A DNA stretch of 64,000 bases. Origin: Maribacter sp. PR1 (GTDB lineage: Bacteria > Bacteroidota > Bacteroidia > Flavobacteriales > Flavobacteriaceae). Made by a program: the position numbers and the translations under genes. A model generated the notes under the pieces. It searched no databases. It saw nothing but the letters and a program-made list of their open reading frames with translations, and was not told where the DNA came from. Below, one piece after another: positions 1 to 9,243 of this stretch. Numbering within the stretch: position 1 is the first letter of the stretch; every line of letters begins with the position of its first letter. The stretch covers positions 124,001 to 188,000 of the forward strand of contig NZ_JAQPCG010000010.1 of assembly GCF_028464145.1 (NCBI RefSeq). Reading direction: 5' to 3'.

Positions 1-1
1 A

Positions 2-691
2 ATAGTTCTGGTAAAGAACCCCGTAAATCCTGACTTAGCCCTTTGGTTGGGCGGAATTGAAAGGCTGTACACTGCTGGGATAAAAAAATTAGGAGCCATA
101 CATAGAGGTTTTTCTACCTATGAAAAAACGAAATACAGAAATATTCCGGAGTGGCAAATGGCCGTTGAATTCCAGGATAAATTCCCGGATTTACCTTTGA
201 TCAACGACCCTTCACATATCACGGGCAAGCGAGATATGATTTTTGATGTTTCCCAAACGGCGTTGGATTTAAATTTTGACGGACTTATGATTGAAACGCA
301 TCATGATCCAGATAATGCGTGGAGCGATGCTGCCCAGCAAGTGACGCCCCAAAAATTGATACAGATCATGAAGGATTTAAAAATTAGAAAGGAATCTGAC
401 CCTGAAGCGGAATACAATTCAAAATTGAGCAACCTAAGAGCACAGATTGATGTTATTGACAATCAGCTCATAGAAACCTTAGGAAAAAGAATGAAGATTT
501 CCGATGGTATTGGCGAACTTAAAAAAGAAAAAAACGTGGCCGTATTACAATCCAATAGATGGAACCAGATTTTAGGCGCTATGATCTTGGAAGGTGAGAC
601 TAAAGGGCTTAGTGAGGAATTTGTTTTGAGAATGTTCAAGGCAATACATCAAGAATCCATCAATCATCAAGAAAAGATTGTGAACGGATAA
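2..691 (+). CDS. Bifunctional DAHP synthase / chorismate mutase, C-terminal part
   Basis: The reading frame is open from the window edge, so the true start lies upstream; 229 residues are visible. The first part is the end of a class I DAHP synthase barrel (phosphoenolpyruvate + erythrose 4-phosphate, first step of the shikimate pathway), seen in GAIHRGFSTYEK, INDPSHITGKR and IETHHDP. From about residue 140 a type II (AroQ) chorismate mutase follows, with LRAQIDVIDNQLIETLGKRM and the helical pattern typical of the fold. Such fusions are common in Bacteroidota and supply prephenate for Phe/Tyr. The gene ends at a symmetric hairpin. Function is clear; only the N-terminus is missing. Confidence 0.93.
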   Translation: MVLVKNPVNPDLALWLGGIERLYTAGIKKLGAIHRGFSTYEKTKYRNIPEWQMAVEFQDKFPDLPLINDPSHITGKRDMIFDVSQTALDLNFDGLMIETHHDPDNAWSDAAQQVTPQKLIQIMKDLKIRKESDPEAEYNSKLSNLRAQIDVIDNQLIETLGKRMKISDGIGELKKEKNVAVLQSNRWNQILGAMILEGETKGLSEEFVLRMFKAIHQESINHQEKIVNG

Positions 692-695
692 AATT

Positions 696-724
696 AAAAG
701 CCCCGGTACAACCGGGGCTTTTAA
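696..724. terminator. Bidirectional intrinsic terminator
   Basis: A GC-rich inverted repeat (AGCCCCGGT, loop ACA, ACCGGGGCT) at 699-719 is flanked by A-rich sequence on the left and T-rich on the right. It can therefore end transcription from both convergent genes. Confidence 0.85.
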
Positions 725-1165
725 TTATTTTTTAAATATAAATCTGGTTACAAAGATTCCCTGTCCATCTTTTTCGCCAGCATCAGCTTCTACACCACTG
801 GTAACAAATATCAACTCCCATCCTTCTGCAGCCATAGCGGTGAGTTTTGAAGAAATAAGGGCATCATTGGCCGCAATATTTTGAAATCTAATTCCAGCGA
901 TATTATAAAAGTTAAGTAGTTTGGTTTCTTCAAAATCCTTTACTCTTATATCTCCTCTTTTAGATTTGTTTCGGGTATTGTCATCGGCAGTTTGTTCGGA
1001 AGTATATTCTTCAAAATCTTTTTCTTCCTGTGCATCAATAATTCGGGACCTGCCCAGACCACTGGGGACTATGGATTCAACCGTTGTAATAATTTTGTAT
1101 TCCTGGGCATGGGTGCCAATCGTTGCTGTTAAGGCTAAAATAAAGGTGACTAGTGCTTTCTTCAT
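725..1165 (-). CDS. Secreted hypothetical protein
   Basis: 146 residues with a clear N-terminal signal peptide (MKKALVTFILALTATIGTHA, cleavage probably before QEYK). The middle is charged and rich in Glu, Asp, Lys and Arg. The C-terminal third has LTAMAAEGWELIFVTSG followed by a strand-like end (FVTRFIFKK), a pattern reminiscent of the small DUF4177-type fold with its GWEL motif; that resemblance is only suggestive. It stands alone, convergent with the DAHP synthase gene and divergent from rsgA. It is probably exported to the periplasm. No function can be given. Confidence 0.72.
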   Translation of the reverse strand: MKKALVTFILALTATIGTHAQEYKIITTVESIVPSGLGRSRIIDAQEEKDFEEYTSEQTADDNTRNKSKRGDIRVKDFEETKLLNFYNIAGIRFQNIAANDALISSKLTAMAAEGWELIFVTSGVEADAGEKDGQGIFVTRFIFKK

Positions 1166-1328
1166 GGTTTTTGAATTCTATAAAAAGGATAAAGTGATTA
1201 CTTTCTAAAATTAAAATAAAAATGTACGACTGTTATATATATAGCAACATATTTAGAAATTCCCTTATGCCTTGGTTTTATTCTAATTCTGAAAGTATTA
1301 TTGTTTCTTTGTATCAACAAGTATATAA

Positions 1329-2282
1329 ATGGAAGGAACAGTTTATAAATCGACAGGAAGTTGGTATACCGTAAAAGCCACGGATGGATTGTTCTATGAA
1401 TGTAGAATTAAGGGAAAATTTAGGATAAAAGGCATTAAAAGTACCAACCCAATAGCAGTTGGCGACAAGGTCCATTTTGAACTGGATGATAAAGGCGAGG
1501 AGCATGTGGGTGTAATCCATAGTATTGATGACCGTAAAAATTACATTATTCGAAAATCGGTCAATTTGTCCAAGCAAACGCACATCATAGCGGCAAATCT
1601 TGATCAGGTGTTTTTGCTGATTACATTAAACAACCCAACGACCTACACCATTTTTATAGATAGATTTTTGGTCACTGCAGAGGCGTACGAAGTTCCCGTG
1701 GTTTTAGTCTTTAATAAGATTGATACCTACAACAAGGAAGAAATGGACGAGGTTAAATTTTTAGCAGCACTTTATCGTGAAATAGGGTATACCTGTATTG
1801 GTATTTCGGCCAAGACCGGAAAGAATGTTGACAGGATAAAAGAAATGATGACCGGAAAAATTTCAATGTTCGCTGGGCACTCGGGGGTAGGAAAATCCAC
1901 TTTGATCAATGCAATCGAGCCTAATTTGGATATAAAGACCGCGGAGATATCGGAACAACATTTGCAAGGTCAGCACACCACCACATTTGCAGAAATGTTT
2001 GATCTTAGTTTTGAAGCACAAATAATTGACACCCCGGGTATAAAAGGATTTGGGATCGTGGATATGGAGCGGGAGGAAATTGGAGATTACTTTCCAGAAC
2101 TATTTGAGTTGAAGCAAGACTGTAAGTTCAATAATTGTATTCATTTAGATGAGCCCAAGTGTGCGGTAAAAGATGCATTAGAAGAAGGAAAGGTCTCATA
2201 CAGTCGATATCGAAGCTATTTGCAAATGATTACCGGGGAGGAAGAGAACTATAGAATAGATATACACGGAGAAAGAAAATGA
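1329..2282 (+). CDS. rsgA: Ribosome small subunit-dependent GTPase A
   Basis: Circularly permuted GTPase that helps late maturation of the 30S subunit. An N-terminal OB-fold region is followed by the G motifs in permuted order: NKID near residue 125 (G4), the P-loop GHSGVGKST near 182 (G1) and DTPG near 234 (G3). The C-terminal zinc knuckle is present from about residue 265 (C-x5-C-x-H-x5-C). The length of 317 residues is normal. Its last four bases (ATGA) overlap the start of dtd, which indicates translational coupling. Confidence 0.96.
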   Translation: MEGTVYKSTGSWYTVKATDGLFYECRIKGKFRIKGIKSTNPIAVGDKVHFELDDKGEEHVGVIHSIDDRKNYIIRKSVNLSKQTHIIAANLDQVFLLITLNNPTTYTIFIDRFLVTAEAYEVPVVLVFNKIDTYNKEEMDEVKFLAALYREIGYTCIGISAKTGKNVDRIKEMMTGKISMFAGHSGVGKSTLINAIEPNLDIKTAEISEQHLQGQHTTTFAEMFDLSFEAQIIDTPGIKGFGIVDMEREEIGDYFPELFELKQDCKFNNCIHLDEPKCAVKDALEEGKVSYSRYRSYLQMITGEEENYRIDIHGERK

Positions 2283-2731
2283 GAACTATAATTCAACGCG
2301 TTTCCAGGGCAAGTGTAACTGTTGATCGTGAGGTGATTTCATCCATGGATAATGGTTTGTTGCTATTATTGGGAATTGAAAATGGGGATGCTCAAGAGGA
2401 TATGGATTGGCTCATAAGAAAGATAGTAAACCTTCGTATTTTCAATGATGAGGAGGGAGTAATGAACAAGTCCTTGATGGATGTAGGGGGCGATATCATT
2501 GTTGTGAGCCAATTTACTTTACATGCTTCTACTAAAAAAGGGAATAGACCCTCATATTTAAAGGCTGCAAAACCCGATGTGGCAATTCCTATTTATGAAA
2601 ATTTCTTAAAAAAACTGGAAAATGAATTAGGTAAAAAAGTAGGCACTGGTATTTTCGGAGCCGATATGAAAGTAGAGCTAGTTAATGACGGACCTGTTAC
2701 AATTTTAATAGATACAAAGAACAAGGAATAA
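2279..2731 (+). CDS. dtd: D-aminoacyl-tRNA deacylase
   Basis: Hydrolyses D-aminoacyl-tRNA (D-Tyr, D-Asp and others), recycling tRNA and keeping D-amino acids out of proteins. Both family signatures are visible: SQFTLHAS near residue 80 and GPVTILID near the C-terminus. The length of 150 residues matches the family. The ATGA overlap with rsgA places the two in one transcript, so both serve translation quality control. Confidence 0.96.
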   Translation: MRTIIQRVSRASVTVDREVISSMDNGLLLLLGIENGDAQEDMDWLIRKIVNLRIFNDEEGVMNKSLMDVGGDIIVVSQFTLHASTKKGNRPSYLKAAKPDVAIPIYENFLKKLENELGKKVGTGIFGADMKVELVNDGPVTILIDTKNKE

Positions 2732-2813
2732 AGTTTTTAAACGTTTTTCTTTGTAACTTTTGTAAGAAAAATAATATATTGCCGTTAGTAAATTAGCCTA
2801 CTTAAACTAACCA

Positions 2814-4721
2814 ATGCAATTGACTTTCCGTATTTTTTTCCTGTTCCTATGTCTAACAGGCACTGCTCAAAATCAAAAATATCAATCTCTTTTATTGGAT
2901 AGTTCATTGTCCGATAATGCAAATGCCATTGTAAGAATTGATGAAATGAATATTCATTTATCATCTTATAATGAAATGTCCTATGAGGTTAATCAAGTGG
3001 TTACTATTCTAAATTCCAAGGGGAATAGCTTTGGAGTTAATAGAGTTGGATATGATAAGGAGAAGAAGATAAAGGACCTAGAGGTATACATATATGATAA
3101 TCTGGGTAATGAAATAGACCATATAAAAAAGAGGGATTTTGAGGATGTTAGTGTAAATGACGGAATATCGCTGTATAATGATGATAGGATGCTAGTAAAT
3201 AGATACACTCCTGTTAGTTATCCTTGTACCATAGCCTTGCATTACACTATTGAAACTAGTGATACGGGATTCTTTCCTCAATGGTATTTTGTGTCGGATT
3301 ATAATGTGAGTGTAGAAGAAAGTAGATACACCATTAATTATAGTGATTATGGTATAAAACCTCAAATTAAAGAATATAACCTAGAAGAAATTCAAGTTTC
3401 TAAAAAAGAAAGTGAAGGTATAATCACCTATGAAGCTGCGGATATTAAGGCGTATCGACCAGAGCAAATGGCTCCTTCTTTTTCCAAAATAATCCCAAGA
3501 CTAAGAGTGCAGCTGAAACAATTTAGTTTAAAAGGTGAAACCGCAGAATTTAATGATTGGAAAGATTTTGGTTTATGGGTCAATAACTCCCTATTAAAAG
3601 ACAGGTCAAATCTTAATGCGGAGACAACAAGTAAGGTAAAAAGTCTTGTTAGTGGGGTGTCCGATACTTTGGAGCGAGCAAAAATCATCTATAAATATGT
3701 TCAGGACAATACGAGGTATATAAGTGTACAGATTGGAATAGGCGGTTGGAAACCGATTAGTGCATTGGATGTCGATAAGGTCAAATACGGTGATTGTAAA
3801 GGATTGTCCAACTACACCCGTGCATTACTAAAGGCAGCGGGAGTCGAGTCTTACTACACTGTAATACAAGCTGGGAATGGAAAAATTGATTTTGAACAGG
3901 ATTTTGCAGGTCTTCAGGGTAACCATGCCATATTAACTATTCCTTACAAAAACGAATATTATTGGATAGACTGTACTTCTCAAGTTCATCCATTTGGGTT
4001 TTTGGGTGATTTTACGGACGATAGAAAAGCCTTGGTAGTTAAACCAGAAGGAGGTGAACTTATAAAAACTGCGAGTTACCTTAACGAACAAAATTTCCAG
4101 GGAATCAATGGTGAATATATTTTGGATCCCGTAGGCAATATATTAGGTTTTGTTAAAATCTCTACCAAAGGAGTTCAATATGACAATCGCTTTGGGCTGG
4201 AAAAAGAATCACCAGAGGATGTGGTCAAATATTATCAAAACACATGGAACAATATCAATAATTTAAAATTGGACGACTACAGTTTTGAAAACGATAAGGA
4301 CCAAGTTCTGTTTACGGAAACCGTCACTTTCAAAGCTTCCAATTATGCATCGATAAGTGGAAACCGAATCTTATTTTCCGTAAATGCTTTCAATAATAAC
4401 AGTTTTGTTCCAAATAGGTATAGGAACAGAAAATTTCCTTTTGAGATTACACGAGGTTATTTAGATGAGGATACTCTACTGATTAAATTACCGGACGGGT
4501 ATAAGATTGAAGCAGTCCCGGAAGCGTTTAACGAAGAAAATGAATTCGGCCATTATAAGGTTAGCTTCGAACCAAAGGAAGAAGGCCATTCAATAGTATA
4601 TAAAAGAAGCCTATTTATCAAAAATGGATTTTACCCTAAGGAGAAATACGGGGATTACCGTGAGTTTAGAAAAATGACTGCCAAAATGGATAATAGTCAA
4701 ATAGTACTCGTAAAAAAATAA
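2814..4721 (+). CDS. DUF3857 / transglutaminase-like secreted protein, triad intact
   Basis: 635 residues with a signal peptide (cleavage probably after GTAQ). The N-terminal half fits DUF3857 (strand-rich, with NSKGNSFGVNRVGYDKEKKIKDL). The middle holds a transglutaminase-like fold with a complete Cys-His-Asp triad: C328 in GDCKG, H371 in NHAIL and D386 in WIDCT. The C-terminus is a beta-rich domain. It is the first of three tandem paralogues (gaps of 29 and 71 bp), probably one transcription unit. Location is periplasmic or surface. The fold could catalyse a protease or amidase-like reaction; the substrate is unknown. Confidence 0.88.
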   Translation: MQLTFRIFFLFLCLTGTAQNQKYQSLLLDSSLSDNANAIVRIDEMNIHLSSYNEMSYEVNQVVTILNSKGNSFGVNRVGYDKEKKIKDLEVYIYDNLGNEIDHIKKRDFEDVSVNDGISLYNDDRMLVNRYTPVSYPCTIALHYTIETSDTGFFPQWYFVSDYNVSVEESRYTINYSDYGIKPQIKEYNLEEIQVSKKESEGIITYEAADIKAYRPEQMAPSFSKIIPRLRVQLKQFSLKGETAEFNDWKDFGLWVNNSLLKDRSNLNAETTSKVKSLVSGVSDTLERAKIIYKYVQDNTRYISVQIGIGGWKPISALDVDKVKYGDCKGLSNYTRALLKAAGVESYYTVIQAGNGKIDFEQDFAGLQGNHAILTIPYKNEYYWIDCTSQVHPFGFLGDFTDDRKALVVKPEGGELIKTASYLNEQNFQGINGEYILDPVGNILGFVKISTKGVQYDNRFGLEKESPEDVVKYYQNTWNNINNLKLDDYSFENDKDQVLFTETVTFKASNYASISGNRILFSVNAFNNNSFVPNRYRNRKFPFEITRGYLDEDTLLIKLPDGYKIEAVPEAFNEENEFGHYKVSFEPKEEGHSIVYKRSLFIKNGFYPKEKYGDYREFRKMTAKMDNSQIVLVKK

Positions 4722-4750
4722 TCGCCTTTAAAAAATTAACCAATCAAACC

Positions 4751-6808
4751 ATGAAAAAAATTAAGAATTCAATATCCATTACCTTACTATTATTTGGTCT
4801 TTGCTTAAATGCACAGGACTATAAGTTTGGAAAAGTATCCAAAGAGGAACTGGAAGAAAAATATTATCCAAAGGATTCTTCCGCCGCTGCAGTTGTTCTG
4901 TATAGAAATGAAAGAATATGGTTCCAGTATTATCAAAAATCAGGATTTCAGGTAGTTACCAATGTACATGAAAGAATAAAAATTTATAATAAGGATGGTT
5001 TTGATTATGCTACAAAAGCGGAGCAATTATATAAGAATGGCACCGACGCTGAAAACCTTTCAGGTCTAAAGGCATTTACATACAATCTGGTCGATGATAA
5101 GATTGTAAAGGATAAACTGGAAAAGTCAGGACAGTTTCAAACCTCTTTGAACAAATATAGAAATGAAGAAAAATTCACATTACCCAATATAAAAGAAGGA
5201 AGCGTGGTTGAATACGAATATGAAATCCATTCCCCTTTTTATTACAATATAGCCGAGATTGCGCTACAGTATGATATACCGATAAAAAAGGAGGAAATAA
5301 GTATCGCTACACCTGAATATTTTGTATTTAAGCCTTTTATGAAAGGATATCTAATGATTCAGCCAAAATATAGCACAAACAGCGGTACTATAAATATCCA
5401 ATCAAAAAGTAGGTCTCAATCGGTTCGTAATATACAAAATACCAAGTATTCCAATAGTCAAATTGATTATAAGGTAAATACTGTTCAATATAACGTGGAG
5501 CATGTTCCGGCATTAAAAGAAGAACCCTATGTAAATTACATGGATAATTATAGGAGTGCAGTAAAATATGAGCTACAATATGTGAAATTTCCCAACGCAC
5601 CAATAAAGAGTTATACCTCTACATGGGAAAGTGTTATTAAGAACATTTATAAGAGTGAGAGTTTTGGAGGACAGTTAAAAGGAAACCGTTTTTTCAATGA
5701 AGAATTGGAGAAACTTAAGAATGCGAGTAGCTCCCAATCTGAATTGGCATTATCTATTTTTAAGCATATACAGGAAAGGATGACCTGGAACAAATATTTT
5801 GGATATTATGTTGATAAGGGAATTAAAGATGCATATAAGGAGAGAACAGGAAATATTGCAGATATTAATTTGTTATTACTTGCTATTCTACAAGAAGCAG
5901 GTTTGGAAGCTAATCCGGTGTTGATTAGTACGCGAAGTAATGGTGTGCCTCTTTTTCCTACAATGGAAGGTTTTAATTATGTAATTGCTTCGGTTCAGTT
6001 AGGAGAGGGCACAGTTCTCTTGGATGCCTCTAACAAATATACCAAGCCTAATTTACTGCCTACTAGAGCCTTGAATTGGTTAGGTAGGTTAATAAAAAAG
6101 GATGAAACTTATGAAACAATAAATTTATCACCTCAGAGCATTTCTGCGGAGAATACTGTAATGATGGTAGACCTTTCATCCGAAGGCAAGTTGAATGGCA
6201 AATTACGCAAGGTTTACAATGAGTATAATGCCTACCAATTTAGAAATACAAACATTGCAATTTCTGAAGATTCTTATCTGGAAAAACTTGAAAATCGAAA
6301 TCATGGTATGGAAATTTCTGATTATAGAATAAAGAACAAAAAGACGGTAGGAAAACCTATTACTGAGAGCTATGCCTTTAATTTGGACAATCAGGTTGAC
6401 GTAATAAATGACAAGATTTATTTTTCTCCCATGTTCTTTATGGCAACCGAAGAGAACCCTTTCAAACTAAACGAAAGAAACTATCCCGTTGATTTTTCTT
6501 ATCCTTGGCAAGAAAAGTACATCATCAACGTAAATATTCCGGAAGGTTATCATCTTCTTTCGAAACCTAAAGATATAAGCCTGGTAATGCCAAACAATAT
6601 GGGGTCCTTCAAATATCAAATAATGCTTAGGGGGACAAGCTTACAGTTAAGTGTGGATTTAATGATGAACCAGGCCGTTGTCGGTACTGAACAATATGGA
6701 GGCTTAAAAGAACTCTATAGTAAAGTTGTTGAAAAGCAGGTGGAGAAAGTTGTTCTAACCAAAGTCATAGGTGAAACATCAATTAATGAACTTAAGGAGG
6801 GAAAATAA
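4751..6808 (+). CDS. DUF3857 / transglutaminase-like secreted protein, triad lost
   Basis: 685 residues with a signal peptide (MKKIKNSISITLLLFGLCLNAQ). It has the same layout as its upstream neighbour: a DUF3857-like N-terminal half, then a transglutaminase-like core beginning FKHIQERMTWNKYFGYY. The segment that should carry the nucleophile reads RTGNIADIN, without cysteine. The position of the catalytic His reads GFNYVIAS. Only the Asp strand (VLLDASN) is kept. It is therefore probably non-catalytic, perhaps a binding or structural subunit. The neighbours and the strong similarity to the third gene suggest an older duplication. Confidence 0.86.
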   Translation: MKKIKNSISITLLLFGLCLNAQDYKFGKVSKEELEEKYYPKDSSAAAVVLYRNERIWFQYYQKSGFQVVTNVHERIKIYNKDGFDYATKAEQLYKNGTDAENLSGLKAFTYNLVDDKIVKDKLEKSGQFQTSLNKYRNEEKFTLPNIKEGSVVEYEYEIHSPFYYNIAEIALQYDIPIKKEEISIATPEYFVFKPFMKGYLMIQPKYSTNSGTINIQSKSRSQSVRNIQNTKYSNSQIDYKVNTVQYNVEHVPALKEEPYVNYMDNYRSAVKYELQYVKFPNAPIKSYTSTWESVIKNIYKSESFGGQLKGNRFFNEELEKLKNASSSQSELALSIFKHIQERMTWNKYFGYYVDKGIKDAYKERTGNIADINLLLLAILQEAGLEANPVLISTRSNGVPLFPTMEGFNYVIASVQLGEGTVLLDASNKYTKPNLLPTRALNWLGRLIKKDETYETINLSPQSISAENTVMMVDLSSEGKLNGKLRKVYNEYNAYQFRNTNIAISEDSYLEKLENRNHGMEISDYRIKNKKTVGKPITESYAFNLDNQVDVINDKIYFSPMFFMATEENPFKLNERNYPVDFSYPWQEKYIINVNIPEGYHLLSKPKDISLVMPNNMGSFKYQIMLRGTSLQLSVDLMMNQAVVGTEQYGGLKELYSKVVEKQVEKVVLTKVIGETSINELKEGK

Positions 6809-6879
6809 GCCTGCAAACGATTTAAATAGTTAAAAGGTTCTTCTTAACCATGGAATAGTCCATTTTAAAATTAAATGCT

Positions 6880-8859
6880 ATGTCAGTTATCAATAAAATA
6901 TTCTTCGCAATTTGTACTTTCTTAATGGTTGTATCCATTTCGTTTGCACAAAATAGCGTTGAATTTGGAAGGCTTTCCAATGTTGATTTAAATTTTAATT
7001 CTTACGAAAAAGATAGTTTGGCCGACGCCGTTTATTTATACGAATACGGGGATAATTATTTTGAGGTAAGAGATAATAGAATTTGGCTAATTACAAAATA
7101 CCATGCTAAAATCAAAGTTTTAACCTTGGAAGGGATTGATCAATCCATAATTGAAGTGCCTTATTACCATACTGATAAAAGTACCGAGAAAATCAATGAT
7201 TTGAAGGCTCTTACACATAATTCAGGGATTTCCATGGGAGTTAAAAAAAGTGAAATTTTTGATATTGATGTCAGTGAGAATTGGTCAGAAAAAAGATTTA
7301 CATTTCCTAATGTCAAGGTTGGGTCAATTTTGGAATATACTTATGAGATTCAGTCTCCATTTCATTTTAATCTTAAAGGGTGGGATTTTCAATCGGATAT
7401 ACCCAAAATCTATTCGGAATATAATGCAAGGATACCAGGTAATTGGGTTTACAACAGGGCCTTGATAGGAGAAAGGAAGCTGGATTTTAATGAGGCAAAG
7501 GTGAAAAAATATTGTTTTTCGATTCCGGGAGGAACGAACGAGGCCAGTTGCGAAGTTTTAAAATATATCATGAAGGATATTCCTGCATATGAAGAATCTG
7601 AAGAGTTCATGTTATCCTCAAATAATTATAAGTCTAGATTGGAATTTGAATTATCTGAATACAAAATGTTTAGGGGAGGTACTGAAAAGTTTACAAAAAC
7701 ATGGAAAGATGTGGATACAGAATTTAAAACCGATAAGGATATTGGAAGTCAGTTAAGGAAAAGGAATTTCTTTGAAAAAAATGTGGACCCTACATTGTTT
7801 ACAGTTGGAGAACCATTAGATAGGGCAAAAAAGATTTATTCGTTTGTCCAGAATCATTTTACTTGGAACGAAAAGTACGGTATATGGCATAATAACAGGG
7901 TTAAGGATGCCTTTGAGGAAAAAAGTGGCAATGTTGCTGAAATCAACATTGCACTGATTAATTTGTTGAATGCCAGGGGATTTAACGCCAATATAATGCT
8001 TATGGCAACTCGAAAAAGAGGACTTCCTAAAAAAACCCATCCGGTAATGACAGACTTCAACTATATAGTGGCAAAAGTGGATATTGATGGGGTTACTTAT
8101 TTGTTGGATGCAACGGAAAGGAATCTGCCTTTTGGGATGTTACCTTATCGTTGTTTAAATTATTATGGGCGAGTAATGGATTTTGATAAGGAAAGCTATT
8201 GGTATGATATAATACCGGAGGGGAGAAACAATCAAAGTGTTAGGATGCAGATAAAATTAAATCCTAAAGAAAGAAAAATGGAAGGGATTCTAGATTTAAT
8301 TAATTCTGGTTATCAAAGTGTATCCCGACGGGATTTGTTGGAATCTATGAGCCGTGAAAAATACCTTGAAGAATTTGAAAAAACTATTGGTAATGAGTTT
8401 TACGTTAATTCATATGCTATTAAGGATGAATACTCCGGCGAAAAAAAATTAGTGGAGCGTTTTGAATTTGATGTTGAGGAAGGATTTCAAGCATCCAATA
8501 TCTATTTAAACCCTTTCTTATTTAAATTTTTTGACAAAAACCCTTTTTTAAGTACAAGAAGAAGCTACCCCATTGATTTCGGCTTTATAAGAAATTATGA
8601 ATATTTTCTTAATGTTGAGGTTCCGAAGGGTTATAGGTTAAAAGAATTACCTAAGTCCAAAAATATAGCTTTACCCGATAATCTTGGAGCGATAAAATTT
8701 AACATTAATGAAAATGCTTCAGGAACAATTAACATGGTATTTAGCTTTGCTTTAAATTCAACCCATTTTGACAGTCAAAATTTTGAAATGATTAGAGATT
8801 TTTTTAGTGAAGGAGTCGATATACAAACACATTCTTTAATAGTTTTGGAGAAAATATAA
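6880..8859 (+). CDS. DUF3857 / transglutaminase-like secreted protein, triad lost (second copy)
   Basis: 659 residues with a signal peptide (cleavage probably after VSISFAQ). It aligns along its length with the preceding protein, e.g. KRFTFPNVKVGSILEYTYEI and IQSPFHFN. In the transglutaminase-like core the nucleophile segment is KSGNVAEIN (no Cys) and the His segment is DFNYIVAK, while the Asp strand (YLLDATE) remains. Like the second gene it should lack transglutaminase or protease chemistry. The trio may form a heteromeric envelope complex with one active and two inactive members; that is inference. Confidence 0.86.
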   Translation: MSVINKIFFAICTFLMVVSISFAQNSVEFGRLSNVDLNFNSYEKDSLADAVYLYEYGDNYFEVRDNRIWLITKYHAKIKVLTLEGIDQSIIEVPYYHTDKSTEKINDLKALTHNSGISMGVKKSEIFDIDVSENWSEKRFTFPNVKVGSILEYTYEIQSPFHFNLKGWDFQSDIPKIYSEYNARIPGNWVYNRALIGERKLDFNEAKVKKYCFSIPGGTNEASCEVLKYIMKDIPAYEESEEFMLSSNNYKSRLEFELSEYKMFRGGTEKFTKTWKDVDTEFKTDKDIGSQLRKRNFFEKNVDPTLFTVGEPLDRAKKIYSFVQNHFTWNEKYGIWHNNRVKDAFEEKSGNVAEINIALINLLNARGFNANIMLMATRKRGLPKKTHPVMTDFNYIVAKVDIDGVTYLLDATERNLPFGMLPYRCLNYYGRVMDFDKESYWYDIIPEGRNNQSVRMQIKLNPKERKMEGILDLINSGYQSVSRRDLLESMSREKYLEEFEKTIGNEFYVNSYAIKDEYSGEKKLVERFEFDVEEGFQASNIYLNPFLFKFFDKNPFLSTRRSYPIDFGFIRNYEYFLNVEVPKGYRLKELPKSKNIALPDNLGAIKFNINENASGTINMVFSFALNSTHFDSQNFEMIRDFFSEGVDIQTHSLIVLEKI

Positions 8860-8880
8860 CAGGTCTTAAATACGGGTATA

Positions 8881-9207
8881 ATGAACATAGAAAATGCACA
8901 ACAAGCCGTAGATAAATGGATTAAGGAGCATGGAGTACGATATTTTAACGAGCTGACCAATATGGCGCAACTTACTGAAGAGGTGGGGGAGGTCGCTCGA
9001 ATCATCGCCAGAAGGTACGGGGAACAAAGCGAAAAGGAATCGGACAAAACTAAGGACCTTGGTGAGGAATTGGCAGATGTATTGTTTGTTCTGCTTTGTT
9101 TGGCCAATCAAACAGGTATAGATTTACAACAGGCTTTTGACAATAAGTTAGATTTGAAAACAAAGCGTGATCATGACCGTCACCACAATAATAAAAAGCT
9201 GAAATAG
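8881..9207 (+). CDS. MazG-like nucleotide pyrophosphohydrolase
   Basis: 108 residues, all-alpha NTP-PPase fold. The metal-binding motifs are visible as EEVGEVAR (ExxE) and EELADVLF (ExxD). Members of this single-domain group hydrolyse (deoxy)nucleoside triphosphates to monophosphate and pyrophosphate and are regarded as housecleaning enzymes. The C-terminus is highly basic (KRDHDRHHNNKKLK). It starts 21 bp after the DUF3857 trio and lies 36 bp before aroA. The exact substrate cannot be read from sequence. Confidence 0.88.
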   Translation: MNIENAQQAVDKWIKEHGVRYFNELTNMAQLTEEVGEVARIIARRYGEQSEKESDKTKDLGEELADVLFVLLCLANQTGIDLQQAFDNKLDLKTKRDHDRHHNNKKLK

Positions 9208-9210
9208 TAC

Positions 9211-9218
9211 TATCTTTG
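9211..9218 (+). promoter_or_regulatory. Possible Bacteroidota -7 box before aroA
   Basis: TATCTTTG fits the TAnnTTTG -7 consensus of the Bacteroidota primary sigma factor, about 26 bp before the aroA start. No clear TTG -33 element is seen at the usual distance, so this is weak. Confidence 0.35.
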
Positions 9219-9243
9219 GGGTTCGTTTATAATAGCAATTACC

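Noticed and set aside
725-1208. Plus-strand frame opposite the secreted hypothetical protein
   Set aside because: Ser-rich shadow of the minus-strand gene, which has a clear signal peptide.
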